From Sipunculus nudus (Eukaryota > Annelida > Sipuncula > Golfingiida > Sipunculidae), in the NCBI GenBank assembly GCA_026874595.1, contig CM049313.1, positions 42,434,659 through 42,498,658 on the forward strand: 64,000 nucleotides of DNA, given 5' to 3'. How positions within the stretch are numbered: position 1 is the stretch's first letter; the number at the start of each line of letters is the position of its first letter. Under the pieces are notes generated by a model, which was given only the letters and a program-made list of their open reading frames with translations, had not been told where the DNA came from and ran no database searches. Of this stretch, positions 1 to 12,049 are shown one piece after another. The position numbers were made by a program, and so were the translations under genes.

Positions 1-27
1 CAACGATTTAACTTGAATAGGGGTTTC

Positions 28-352
28 TAAGGAATGCAAGCCTCCGCAATGTGGGGGCTCCCTTTTGTAGTACGCTTCCAAAACAATGTTTGCATTTATT
101 TATTTCCTCCATATTCGGAGGTGCATTCGTGCTTAAGTGATTTTACATTTGTAAACATTCCTTGATGACGTTCCTGAATCCGGATCATGTGCCGGATCCA
201 CACCAAAATATAATCGTTTCTTCTATACCATTCCCGCAATGTCCTAAAAAACCTTGACATTCCGTTCCTGGGCAATGTTGTGAACAAACACAAACAAACG
301 AACGTGAATGAAAGCATAACCCTTCTGGCGGTGGCAACAATAATACTCATCC
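28..352 (+). repeat. Dispersed repeat, copy a
   Basis: This segment is similar in order and sequence to 5547-5880, sharing blocks such as CCGGATCATGT, CCACACCAAAAT, CCGTTC and a tail near CTGGCGGTGGCAACAA. The ORF on its minus strand is not credible as a gene. It is probably a non-autonomous element. Confidence 0.55.
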
Positions 353-2380
353 AACATTGTCATTTTTTTTTAAGGTTACGACTAGCACGCGGGTATAAAA
401 ATTCAAACAATGAAGCATTTTAGGTCAACTCGTTATATTGCCATCAACCAAGTCGGAGTAGTTCTAAATTAGTACTCGAGTTAAGAATCAGGAAAAGTAT
501 TGAACATTGACCAAATGTCTTTTGTGCATGTTTTGCACCAGTAAACAGCTGTTCATACAAAGAGTATTCTAGTCTAGTCCGGGAACCACTACACTCAACC
601 TTTTTTAGGGACTCAAGTTATTTTCTTTGTGGATTTGTTTGTCCATATATCAGGTGTGAAAAATATAAAGTTTGTACCGCTGTCAGCCTTGGGCAATTTT
701 AGCTTATTAGCATAAATCAAGATGGCCACCAAAATAATACTAAAATAGCAAAAAATGCCATGATAACCTAAACACTTGACATAGAAGGTCAATCGATACA
801 TAAATTCTGGGGTATTATATGACCAAGTTAATTCATTTCTGGTATTGTTGTAACTATAATGACCACCGTTTTTAAAATAGATGTTCTGCAATTAGAAAAA
901 AGGTGTCATTCTTGAATATACTATACACTGAACACGTGTATTCCAAATTATTCTACAGACCTAGCTTCCTTATTAAACTAATTAGGTTTTTAGATGTAGA
1001 TGACAAAACATTCCGAAAAACAGCTAATGTACATTAGATGAATAATATCATTGTAAGTTACCTATGTATAGCCTTCATATTAAAATAAATAGAGCTGTAC
1101 TGCGCAAAACTGCCAATATCCACACTTTTGATGTTAACGCTTGTGTCACGGTGAGGCCAGATATTTGCAACTTAAGCAAAGTATTTCAAGTTTAGGGAAG
1201 CGAGTCAGGGATGGATTTAATAGCATAATTTGAGTCAAATTAATTCAGAATCGGAAATAAAAATTTGTTTGATTGCAAACGTAACAGTTGTATGTGTTTG
1301 CATATAATGTCAAGTCTGTTAACAAATATCTCGGGTATACTGCTGCAGGCTGCCATCAGCATAATTTAATAGAACAGGGTTGAAATAGCATCAAATCAAT
1401 CAAATTCAATCAATAGCAAAATATGACAACTGATGTGTGTGAATTCATTGTCATTTCTGTTCTCATGAATAGATGCATCATTCAGCGTCAAAACTCATAT
1501 TAAGATTTATTATGATAACTGATGATATAAAATGTATGATCAGACATGTATAGGGGATACGAGGACATCTTGTAAAAGTCTTGATTTTAAGTCTTAAGTG
1601 TTCAGTTGGCCAATTAACATTTAACAGAATGTAAGTATTCCCCAGTTACACAGCATTGGATACTTTTGTTTATCTTATTGGTCAGCTGGAATTCGTAAGT
1701 TAACATGTGAATGTACCCACACAGCATGACACATTTGACAAGCATTTTCAAGTACACATGCAGCTGTTTCAACAGACCATTTAAACATATCAGAAATATT
1801 TCCAAAATATTTAATGGATAAAAAATAATCATAACACAAGCGTTTTAAAAAAAGTGACTCAATTCGTTTAAACTTTTAATGTAGTGTTGAAAATATTAAT
1901 ATATAATAAGAAGCTTAATTTTCAATTATACTTGCAGTTCTGTAAAAATTATTTACGTAGACCTATGTATAAAAGCAAAAAGTTTTATTACATTCAAGGA
2001 ATTTTTTGATTTTTTATGAAATTTTTAAAATGTAAAATTTAAATGCACTTGAACAAAATAAAATACTTTTTGAAAAATTATAACAGGATAAGGGAACATG
2101 AAAGCACTGTTCCATTTACACAATACATTGGTGCAGCTAGATACATAGCATTTTTATTTTCTATATACGATCAAGAAGATTATGTTATTACCATGGGTTG
2201 TAGTTTCCTACAAGATCTCTCATTAATTGTCTAACTAATTTTCATTAAACCTCTTGAGACAATAAGTTCTCTACGTGAACATTTCAGTGTAAATTACTCG
2301 AATTCCAGTCTTCCCTGTGGTCAACTTTTCCTTTCACTCATTGTCGTTGAAGTCCACCTGCGATTATACCTGCTTCTTTT
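353..2380. other. AT-rich stretch without a recognised gene
   Basis: Only short ORFs with no motif. I see no RNA gene or known repeat. It lies 3' of Fuseless-like copy 1 and probably includes its 3' untranslated region. Confidence 0.5.
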
Positions 2381-2503
2381 CTAGGAATCTTCGGTTTGCT
2401 GGTTGTTGTAAGTGTCATCTGGTATTTTCAAAGAAAGCCCCTCCTCTTCTATGAATTTCAAAGTGACGTCTTTAGATTTATCCTGGGTACTTATTTCTAC
2501 GTT
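2381..2503 (-). CDS. Fuseless-like copy 1, terminal exon D
   Basis: A 41-codon open stretch starts right after acceptor ttgctttcag (phase 0, matching exon C) and ends at TAG 2383-2381. It reads NVEISTQDKSKDVT, then an acidic stretch FIEEEGLSLK, and a hydrophilic tail to TEDS. I infer a cytoplasmic C-terminal tail. It lacks a starting ATG, as expected for a terminal exon. It is unlike the terminal exon proposed for copy 2. Confidence 0.6.
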   Translation of the reverse strand, partial: NVEISTQDKSKDVTLKFIEEEGLSLKIPDDTYNNQQTEDS

Positions 2504-5500
2504 CTGAAAGCAACAAATGAGAATATTTAATGGCAATGAGTAATATTATGATTTTGTGCGTATTTTTATCTGATTTTTCTGGTTGATGTACCCGCTACTT
2601 TTTTCCATCGTTGCAGCCTAACTAAATTTCAGCTGTATACAAATCTGCTGCATCAATTTTGAGAATGTGTCACACAGTGGTTGCACTATTCCTTTTCATT
2701 AATATCCTGTTGTCACCCGAGTTACTATGCGCTGCACTGAATCAAGTTGCTGGTCATTTAAATAGAAATATGCGAACGTTTTCTTATCATATGCTAAGTA
2801 CTAAAAAAACCTGGGGCAAGGTGGTTAAGGTCAGGGGACCTTAGGATGCAAACCTTGACACCGGTAACTATAGGACCTGCGGTTTTTGATATGCAACCTC
2901 AATGATAGGTCATAACATCAAGGGACCCCTCAAATTCGCACTCGTTTTGTGAGTTATACACGGCTTTTCGGCATAGCAATCCTGTTTATTCCACAAAGCG
3001 CCCGCCGCTCAGAGGGCCGACCAGAAAAAATCTCATCGCCCATCTACTTAGATTTAAACTCAAGAACGCACGAAAGTCGGAGAGTATACGATACTGACGG
3101 GATTTATCAGCGAATTTAACTAAAACATTATGCGGCATCTTATTAAAACATAATGTAGGAGGCCTCATCGTGCTGACCCCCCCCCCCCCCCCCCCCCCAC
3201 CCCACGCATTGTGTCCCGACCGGTACATAAATGGAAAAATTAGCACACACTTTATTTTCTTCCAATTGTCAATACAATTTTTTTTACAACTTAAGAAAAA
3301 AACTGGAGGAGGTGTCTGTATTTTCATGTGTTCTCCTATATTGATAATGAAAATGCCTTTATATGTTTCCTGCAAGGTTGCATTCCTGGTAATAAAAATT
3401 ACTTTTATTAAAACTTATCTAAAGAGGCAAATATGGTAGAGGAAATATTTATTACAATAATTTGTAATAATAATATATTATAAGCTATCCCCGCCAGCGC
3501 CCTTATCACTAACTCCTTAGCGCCAATTGCGATTTTAGCGATTTTTGTGATTTAAAATTAAATATCTCTGTTATTTTATTTTACCTGTGTTAGAATGCCT
3601 ACAATTTTATGAAGTTCGTTCTGCACTATAAGTCCGGCAAAATGAATGGCAATTTCTGTGCAACAAATGGTTTACATGACCCACCTCCTCACAGCTACTG
3701 AAGTAGTGCCTCAGATAGCAGTTGTTCAGCATCATGCCGCCACCGTCTTTTAGTTCCCCGTCAACCAGGCAGCCCCTGACAAGCACGCTCTCACCACAGA
3801 GAACCAGCATGAGGACACCGAGCCCGACACCATGGGTCAACAGACAGCTGTAGAAATGATAAATCACCTGTAACCTCACATCATTATACATTACTACCTG
3901 CATACCGTATTATCCGTTTACATCAGCTTCAGTTAAAACAGACAGTGTGGAGTTGTCTATATGTAGTACGTATATATATTTAAGACGGTCATCTACATTT
4001 TAATTGGTGGTAGTGCAGACCAGCCGTTTTCATGCGACTGCCCTGTAGCCACGCCACTGAAATTCAAGTCTTAGACTTAACTGCCCGGGTTATTTCCAAT
4101 AAGAATCCCATAAATGATATGGAATTAGACGTTATTTCCCATGACCCACTTCAATCCGAATCATTTAAACCCTTTCCCGCACAAGTTCCGCGGACAGATA
4201 CTAACGCAAATATGAGATTTAAGCCGGTGAACTCGAAATTGAAAAAAAACCCGACAAAATCTGTGCGGCCTGAACAAACGCAAGACTGGGTAATGTGCTA
4301 GTTTTAATAACTACTGCATTATGCTGGCGTTCCTGCATGAGAACACATTAAGTTATATATAGGAATTAGGGGTTGGGATGTAGTTTTGCGGTTAAGGCCT
4401 TATATAAGAAGGACTCCGGTTCGAACCCCGCCTGCGTCTCAATAGACAAAAATGGTGAAATTTTGTGAGAACCTATAAGTTAGAGTTCGTGTCTTAGTGA
4501 CACGTTGTGACTTTTTATTTTAGCATAACCTCACGTGATCATAAATCTCGAAATCTAAACGTCTCAATGCTAGCATTGCATGGTTATTTTAATCCAATTT
4601 CAATAATATTTGAAGCGTCATGGACCTATTTTCTAATCTATTTAAGCCGTCAATATAAGTAAAGAAAATTCAAGATCCTAAATATTGACACCCATATTTT
4701 TAACATTAACTATTAAAAATCACCTGTTGCTCAGATTCTGAGGCCATATATAGATATCACAACACATCCAAACTCCTCTCCAAACACAAATAGCAGAGGC
4801 GTTGGCAAAAAAGAAAAATATATCCTCAACCATCAGTTTAAATAAGAAGCGGTTTTCCAGACATCGTCCGAGGTGCTGAAGAGGCCATTGCAATAGCACG
4901 CATAGAAAGTACACGCCGTAACCAATGCCTAAACTCCACCAGGCTGACCATTCCGCACTGTTTGGAAATAACACATTGTCCAGGAGCACCCACAGTCCAC
5001 GCCAGGCGAAGACGACAACACAGGCCATGAAGAAATGAGTGAAAAGGTGATCTAGGATATACTTCTCACGGTCCGATGGCTGAAACATATACCAATGTTA
5101 TATAATGGGTAGATGTATAACTTGTCTAAAGTGTAATATGGCATGCCATATTGTTGTCTGAAGAGATATACCTTCATTAAACTTCAGAGTTTCATAACCT
5201 CTTTGGAATTATGAAAAACAAACAATATAAAAGGGCTTACTACTACCTATAATATATTGCATAAACGACGGGAACACATTAAAACACTGATGATTTCTCG
5301 CTTATATGTTGGAATTAATTCAAACATGGTTTGAAAAGAGAATAGTATTCGATAAGAAAATATAGGCATCTAAAAATGTAAATATGACAGAGACGAATAA
5401 GTATATATTAGGCAAAATAAGATAAACATTGAAACCTATTTATTTATGATTCTATGAAGAATCATAGAAGCTTTAACCTTTGAGTGCAACTAACATTTTG

Positions 5501-6920
5501 AAAGGAATAACTGAAATTATTATATCTGTATTTGAATACATATCTGTATTCTCATGAATACAGGCCTACGCCATGTGGGCGGTTTCTTCTTGTGAGATGC
5601 TCGCCAAAACCCACGTATTCGGTCCATATTCCCAGGTTCATTCGTGCCAGGTGACTCAACATTGTGAAATTTCCTGGAAGTCCATCCTGGACCCGGATCA
5701 TGTTCCGGTTCCACACCAAAATCTAAACGATTCTTTCTTGACCAATTCCCGATATGCCCTGAATTTTAATCAGATTCCGTTCATGATTGCTTGTGTTATA
5801 TTATGAGCAAACACAGGTTCACGTACACTAACGAACGGGAATGAATGCATGCCTTCCTGCCGGAGGCAATAAATGCCGGGTATGGACGAATGCTTTGTGA
5901 TTTGTACGTTGTTTGAATACCTTTTGTTATAAGGTAAGGGCTTGTTTTTAGCCAGGGTTTTCTTAATCATACGAGAGAGATTGTTCACCAAACCACTTTT
6001 TTTTACAATCCTAAGTCAACATTTACAGAGCATATACGCATCGGAAACTAATTTCGGAAAAGACTACTGCAGGCTACATTTTAAGATACCGGATAGACAT
6101 TTTTTTCATGGGGGGGGGGGGGGGTATGTTACTATTCACAATAAAAAAACTGGATTTTTTTATTCCACAGCACCGAGCAGAGATCCGATTATACAATAAA
6201 AGGGTCTACTAAGGGGGTTACGAACACCGTACAATTCTCGTCAAGAAGCATTTAGTCAGCGTCCATGTGTTTCAAAACAAAGCGGTACATAATATACTTT
6301 CAAGTTATATGGTCTCTGTTTAGGTTTATCACTCAAGGAAAAATGATATGTGTGCACTCTCGAAAACTCTCTTCTGACGACCCAGAGATTGTGGAACTAT
6401 AATACTTACAAGAGTTTTGAATCTCGTGGAACAAACAAACACATCGGGCCCAGTATCCACAGCAACCGCTACAGGAGGCGCTTGATGATTTTTCGACACC
6501 CGAAGTGCAGCCATTGTGCACCATCCAATAAGTATGGACACCCCGCAAGAGATCGAGCCTGTCCCGGTGTAGAAGTTCCATCCTGACCATACAGACCGCC
6601 ATAAATTCACATTAACAAACCCGAATATATACGTATAGACGCGGACAACAAGAAACCGTACAAGTGACTTATCTTGGAAATATTCGGTAAGTTTATGATT
6701 AAACAGAACCAGAAGATACAACGGCAAGGCACCAATGGCAAATGAGACCCAAAGGCTGTGTTCCCTGTTTTGCGGAAATATATACAAGTCCATAAGACCC
6801 CATGTGCCCCTCCAATAGGCAGCTGTGAGTGGACCAACGACGAAACCAGCGAACAAAGAGTCCAGTAAAGCCAAAGTTTTGTACCTCAGCACCATGATGA
6901 ACGGAAGTTTTCTTAGCCTT
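2381..6920 (-). CDS. Fuseless-like multipass membrane protein, copy 1 (spliced gene)
   Basis: Spliced gene with coding exons 6410-6920, 4724-5079, 3685-3847 and 2381-2503. From the first conserved Met (codon at 6895) it encodes 162+173+40 = 375 residues. Four hydrophobic blocks each carry a WRGxW-type motif (WRGTW, WRSVW, WRGLW, WRGVW), mostly followed by a D/N-x-Y/L-x-FP or IWP stretch; this pattern is what I recognise from the Fuseless family. In Drosophila, Fuseless is a multipass presynaptic membrane protein needed for calcium-channel organisation at active zones; a neuronal role here is inferred. All introns are GT-AG with phases 0, 2 and 0. The first exon could begin at the acceptor ttgttacag (first base 6920), which adds an in-frame lead RLRKLPFI before the Met, so an upstream exon may exist. 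One motif reads WRS instead of WRG. The gene lies downstream of its paralogue on the same strand. Confidence 0.75.
3685..3847 (-). CDS. Fuseless-like copy 1, exon C
   Basis: The acceptor is ttctacag and the phase is 2. The exon reads CLLTHGVGLGVLM, a hydrophobic segment, then GESVLVRGC and NNCYLRHYF. The donor GTGGGT follows GAG GAG, phase 0. At 163 nt it is the same length as exon C of copy 2, with about two-thirds identical residues. Confidence 0.72.
4371..4450 (+). repeat. tRNA-derived SINE head or tRNA relic
   Basis: A perfect B box GGTTCGAACCC lies at 4418-4428, and a fair A box TAGTTTTGCGG begins at 4381. The acceptor arms do not pair, so it is not a working tRNA. It is in the B-C intron of Fuseless-like copy 1. 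Confidence 0.5.
4724..5079 (-). CDS. Fuseless-like copy 1, exon B
   Basis: The exon begins PSDREKY after an acceptor ending tttcag and carries the third and fourth WRGxW repeats (FAWRGLW, CVWRGVW). It ends in ..NLSN plus two bases before donor GTGATT (4723). The length of 356 nt equals exon B of copy 2 exactly. Confidence 0.78.
5547..5880 (+). repeat. Dispersed repeat, copy b
   Basis: Second copy of the repeat at 28-352, in the same orientation, lying in the first intron of Fuseless-like copy 1. Confidence 0.55.
6410..6920 (-). CDS. Fuseless-like copy 1, exon A
   Basis: This exon holds the first two WRGxW-type repeats (AAYWRGTW and NLWRSVW) and ends TRFKTL just before a consensus donor GTAAGT at 6409-6404, phase 0. 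The acceptor ttttgttacag places the first base at 6920. The Met at 6895 aligns with the Met of copy 2 at 35056, each followed by a LDSL segment. Either this Met is the start or the exon is internal. Confidence 0.7.
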
Positions 6921-7097
6921 CTGTAACAAAATTGAAATCTCCATATAGTGCGTCGTGCTGGGTGTCCGTCCTTTAAAATAAACAGGAAATACCAACCTTA
7001 TTGAGTCCATGTTTTGTATTTGGATTCAGCGCTCTTAAAAAAACGTTTATCATATAACGTGCGTGCACATGTTTCATCATAACATTCCCTTGCTTAT

Positions 7098-7100
<3 letters not shown>

Positions 7101-7147
<47 letters not shown>
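7101..7147. repeat. (TA)n microsatellite
   Basis: Uninterrupted TA dinucleotide run. Confidence 0.95.
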
Positions 7148-7148
<1 letters not shown>

Positions 7149-8123
7149 CATTTATTGCTAATAACATATTTCTTTCTTTTTTTATTTCAAGATATGTTTA
7201 TTTGTCGTGGTCTGAGTTGGTTACACGATTGGCCTACTTAAAAGTAACGTCGCTGATTGGAATATAGTTTCAATGAACTTACAGAATGAATTATTAAAAA
7301 ATATTATGATATTATAGGCCTACTGTGATTTATGAAACGAAACGTATTTTATAACTTTTTTAGAGCGCTCAGCTACAAATATCATTAAGAATATTATAAT
7401 ACGGAATTTTTGCTAATAATATCAAATCTTTACTCACCTACCTAATTGATAATCAGCTTAGATCAACATCTGTATACAGTGATACTCGCATAAAGGCAAA
7501 ACAAACCTGAGTACAAATCAGGGTCCCTGTCTGCCAAGTTCTAAAACTGTGTAGTCAGCAGCCAGTTTTACTGTATACCGCGTTTGGGGTTTACCAAAAA
7601 AGGCCGTCTAGTGACATTATTTCCAGGTGATCGCCATCACAACCAAATTACTTGAGATGTGCATTTACACATGTGTATCGTCACAACTCAACACAGTAAA
7701 TATATATTTGTATCGGTAACATAAGACCGTAACAATTTCAGGGTAATATACCATTAAGAGAACCTGGGGCGCCCCCTCGCTTATGCAGGTTTTATTCGGG
7801 CGGAGTGGTCAGACAAACAGGACTCAATTCAATTGTCAGGGTTGTCGGCGTAATTAAGCTCAAGCGATACAGGGGTAATCGGAAATTCAAACACCAGTGT
7901 TCAAGTGGAACTGAATTACTACATGCTTATTGTAATTATCCATAAAGTAAAGAGATCTTGAAGGCATGCCAAGGGCAACTATTCATTTAATGCCCTAATA
8001 AAGCTTATATCTAAATATCAAATTTCCTTCTCAAGTCCTTCATGGGCATTTAGGTGCGTGTGTGTGGTCTGATGAACCAGGGACACTTCACCGACAGGTG
8101 CACGGTGGTTGAAGTTTGAACAG

Positions 8124-8126
<3 letters not shown>

Positions 8127-8171
<45 letters not shown>
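8127..8171. repeat. (TA)n microsatellite
   Basis: Uninterrupted TA dinucleotide run. Confidence 0.95.
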
Positions 8172-8174
<3 letters not shown>

Positions 8175-8572
8175 GCGCACGGGTCTGTTTCATACACTGT
8201 AACATCGTGATAATATTATATCTTAATCTTATTGATATAACATCCTTCTTAGAAGGAATACCAAAGAATACTAAAAAAAATTGCAACTCTTTTAGTTTTT
8301 GTTTAAAAGAGAGAGATAAAACGAGAAAAAAAAATGGTTTGGGTGGAGGGATACAGAATGAGAATGTGTACTCTATATATGCGGGTGTCTGAATTACGAA
8401 AGCTGGCTATTTATGTATATTCGGCCTTTGGCTGCATTCAGGCGCGGCTCTAAGGGAAGGGGAGGGGGGTCCCCATCCCCTGTTCTCGACCACCAATAAT
8501 TTTAGACCAATTTTAAACCATGACAGGTTAATTGCTCGGAATAATCACTCAATGTTTATCTACACTCGTGTT

Positions 8573-8612
8573 GTCCCCCCCCCCCACCCCCCCCCCCCAC
8601 CCCCATCCCCCA
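8573..8612. repeat. Poly-C rich tract
   Basis: Near-continuous C run broken by single A bases. Similar C or G runs occur at 3177, 6110, 9952, 13733, 19863, 24190, 49945, 61068 and 63169. Confidence 0.9.
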
Positions 8613-9551
8613 AAAAAAATTCTGGATCTGCGCCTGGCTTTCCTCTTTATTATTTTACTTGCGCTGTCCAATATTCTCGACATCCAACCTCTGACGTCCG
8701 TGTTTTGGTGTGTTCGCAAATGGCGGTAATCAAAAATCCTGTCAGAGTTCGATAAATACGCGGGAATACTACAAGAAACTACTCTGAAGACAGCGTCCTG
8801 GTGAGAATCTACCTGGCAGGAGAGATTGGTGGTAAGGGGGACTGTATCGGCAAGGTTAAAAGCGGATAACGGTGTTTTCGACCACGCCCAAATCTCAACT
8901 GTCGTAGGATCGGAAAAAACGTTGTTTTGCGGATGTTATGTTTTCATCCGGGTTCCGCCGCCTCTTGCTCCCTTACGTTAGTTTCGAGAGAACTCTGTAA
9001 ACGCTGAACAAAATTTTCTAAAATTGGACATGGGAACAAGTGGTTGACAAACTGGTGGCGCCATCTACTATTGCTTTCGCGTGATGTCCATGTATGCGTC
9101 TATTCTTATGTCTCAGGAGTGAATTTATGTATCGGCCTGAAATGTTGCACGACCATATATCTCTTGAGTATCTTTCTCATAGCAAGACTGGTGGTGTGAT
9201 CTGTAATAGGGTTTACGCAGCAAACAACGATTGAGATATCTGGTTTGAGAAACTGGCCAAATGTTGCTTGTCTATATAGATCATTGATACCTCTATCCTG
9301 CAGACAAAGACTAGCAATACGTGCAATTGTTTCCCATGTCGTCCATCCTTGGGTATGTTTTGGTGAAAATTTCACTTTTCAGGAGTGTTTAAACGTATCA
9401 GCCTGAAATTTTGTAAGAATTTGGATAGCTTTATCTTGTACATAAAACTGGTGCTCTTGTCTCAGGAGATATTCTATGTCTCACTTGATCCATGCCCCTG
9501 TGATTTCGGCAGAAACACATGATCGCCTGTCAACTGTTCATATCCTAGTTA

Positions 9552-9601
9552 TAATAATGATAATAATAATAATAATAATAATAATAATTATTATTATTAT
9601 A

Positions 9602-9639
<38 letters not shown>

Positions 9640-9651
9640 CATTATTATTAC
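9552..9651. repeat. (AAT)n joined to (ATT)n
   Basis: About 12 AAT units switch near 9588 to about 20 ATT units, giving a self-complementary trinucleotide array. Confidence 0.9.
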
Positions 9652-10438
9652 AGTTTAATTACATTTTATTACAGTTTAATATCATCGACGATATCAGTCT
9701 CATTTGCTTTAACATTCTGCCTTCCCGGTTAGAGATCGAGGGAGCAACCATGAGGTGAAGGCTCTGGCAAGGAGCCTTAAGTCGGCCCACACCACAATGC
9801 GGTTACGATGTAAACTTCGGTTACTTTACTAAACTGCATATTTCTCCCACTCGCACTCTCGTTCAAGCAAAATCGTAGCACTTGTAGCTTACAGCTTTAA
9901 AAATGTCAAGACATAAAAAGTGTCTTCAGTGCAGAGCTGCCAGAAAGGATCCCCCCCCCCACATTATTATACCCTGGCTTTTTATTCTGTCTCTCATTGA
10001 ATTATAACCAAAAACATCATCCAATTCGCTCCATTGGTCAGATGGGTAAGGTGAACTCCACCCCATATATTGGCAATGAAATGAAGGGAGAGTTTATTGA
10101 TTATACCCTGACATAAACAAGGTCTACATACAGTGTAATAATACGTTATCGTGATATCTTGTGCTCCTAGCTGATTAAACAGTGGTCAACCTGATGAGAT
10201 TAACACCTTAACCCTATTAAGATTAACAGATTTGGACCTGGCCTGTACAAATCAGGGGCCAAGTGACCATGGCTAGGAGATTATGCAATAGGACCCGGGC
10301 ATCATGGAGCAAAGGCCTGTTATGTGTGATATGTCACAAGGTAAAGCAGAGGTTTGAAAGTATACGAAAGATTTAATTCACAAAATCAGTAAAGTTTTAA
10401 TAATAATTAAAATATTGTTACAGGTGACCTTTTAATTG

Positions 10439-11241
10439 TGTGTCACGGGCGTAACTAATGTTGTAGTTGCACTCTCAGTTTAATCCGTACTGGTTGAACT
10501 CTCGTTGTCATGCTAGCTTGGGGCTTTCTCGCCTGGCCGAGCCGGGTCGGGCTCACGTGTTGACCCTGGTATGTAGAAACACAACGATGTTCTTCTAGAT
10601 GATTCCTTTAACGCGTGTTTACTGTGTATTATGTTAGATCCTTTAGAGTGTTCGAGAAGTGGAAAATTCTCTTCTTGGGGCAAGAAGTTATAAATACGGG
10701 GCTGTGTTTTAGAGCCGGGAGAGAGGTGAGAGAATATTCCAGCGGACATAGACGTGTGGGACCTATCCGATTATCCATTAATTTCAGGAATTCTACTATT
10801 ACTAACACTTTACAATTGAGTGTTGCCTGTCTCAAGTTTACTTTCTGGATTTTTTTTTGCAAGAGCTTAACATTGGACTGTTATTCTCCGAAAGAATTCG
10901 TGTGAACTGTTCGCCGGCTTATACATTTTAAAGGACTTATCATTGTCACAGTGGTGGTATCCAGGTGCTGTGCACATTGTTTATTTTACTGTGTGATTGT
11001 ATTGATTTGTTGTTATACCGCTGTTATACTGTGTAATTGTATTGATTTAGTGTATTGTAATGTTAGTATTGTTTTAAGAATAAAATATTTTTTATTTTAA
11101 CAGAAAACCACTGACTTCTTTATTCATTCCCCTAGACATTTCACGCTGCCAAGTGTTACAGAATCTGATTTTCTTTATCTCCTTTGACAAAATTTGTGTT
11201 CATCACGCATTCGTGATCTGTTGATATTAGGTTCCGTCACA
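10439..11241 (+). mobile_element. LTR of a Gypsy-type element, copy 1
   Basis: The 803-bp segment begins TGTG and ends CGTCACA. It contains TATAAATA at 10689-10696 and a polyadenylation signal AATAAA at 11079-11084. It aligns along its length with 46621-47386 and partly with 12050-12647. It is followed at once by a tRNA-Pro-like primer-binding site. Confidence 0.75.
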
Positions 11242-11246
11242 TAAAA

Positions 11247-11264
11247 TTGGGGGCTCTTCCGGGA
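11247..11264 (+). other. Primer-binding site, tRNA-Pro type
   Basis: Six bases after the LTR lies TGGGGGCTCTTCCGGGAT, which differs by one base from the well-known tRNA-Pro primer site used by murine leukaemia virus and many Gypsy elements. Confidence 0.7.
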
Positions 11265-11331
11265 TGCTTAATAGTTTATTAAGCCTTGACCTGGACATTG
11301 TTTTATCATACACTGTTTACAAGATTACATA

Positions 11332-11985
11332 TTGTTTACAGCTGCTGCTGACTATAACCTGGTAAAACGGTTAATTCTAAAAGGTTGTGAGTTAGTTCCG
11401 GAGTCTTACCGCCAGAAATTCAGAAATAGGGAAAAGCGCAAAGAACAGACCTACGTCGAATTTGCTAGGACAAAAGTTCAGTTGTTTGATCGCTGGTGTA
11501 GTTCTAAAAATGTAATGAATGATTATGACAATTTGCGCCAGTTGATTATGCTTGAAGAATTTAAGCGCTGCATTAACGCAAATGTTAAAACTGTTTTTGA
11601 TGAGAAAAGTCCTGAAACACTTGACATTGCTGCTCAAATAGCTGATGATTATTCATTAACACATAAAATGTTCTTTACTAGCAAATCAAACCAGTCATTC
11701 ACAAACAAGAATGTAAATCAGTATGGTCAAAAGAAGTTTAAAGCGCAGTCAACCAGTACTAGTAGTCCTGATAGTTCAGCAAAGTCCATTGCTACATCTC
11801 AGTCCACGTCCACTGTGTCTAAGTCCAACCAAGGCCAGTCAATTTCAAAGAAAATCTGTAATTACTGCAAGAAGGAAGGTCATCTAAAATCTGACTGCTG
11901 GCAACTTGCGAATAAACCAAATAGCAAACCTTCTGGTTTTGTTTCAAAGTCTATGCATAGCATAGGGGTACGACTCCTTTATTGA
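11332..11985 (+). pseudogene. Gag fragment of the LTR retrotransposon
   Basis: The frame encodes a helical, SCAN-like capsid segment (LVPESYRQKFR, YVEFARTK, LFDRWCSSK, LRQLIMLEEFK, ADDYSLTHK), then a Ser/Thr/Gln-rich linker, then a CCHC zinc knuckle C-x2-C-x4-H-x4-C encoded at 11857-11898. This is the order expected of a Ty3/Gypsy Gag. The frame begins without its own N-terminal matrix part and stops at 11985, soon after the knuckle. No protease, reverse transcriptase or integrase follows before the next LTR, so the copy is non-autonomous and deleted. Confidence 0.72.
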
Positions 11986-12049
11986 CTCCAATAAAGAGTT
12001 TGATGCTACGGAGGCCCAAGTGCCGTCTGAACCCAAAGAAGAATCCGTA

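Larger units (their letters stand above)
6921..10438. other. Intergenic stretch between Fuseless-like copy 1 and the LTR element
   Basis: It holds two (TA)n runs, a poly-C tract, a trinucleotide array and, at about 9040-9480, loosely repeated text of the type seen in the tandem-repeat elements (phrases CAGGAGTG and ATCGGCCTGAAAT). A CTCF-like GGTGGCGCCATCTA sits at 9055-9068. I see no gene. A 5' exon of copy 1 could be hidden here. Confidence 0.4.

Noticed and set aside
3607-3684. Extension of Fuseless-like copy 1 exon C to the stop at 3607
   Set aside because: The frame stays open, but copy 2 has a donor at the equivalent codon and a phase-matched terminal exon exists at 2381-2503.
9106-9375. 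Minus-strand 89-codon ORF as a gene
   Set aside because: Overlaps loosely repeated non-coding text and has no family resemblance.
9476-9658. ORF with a long Ile run
   Set aside because: Translation of the (ATT)n microsatellite.
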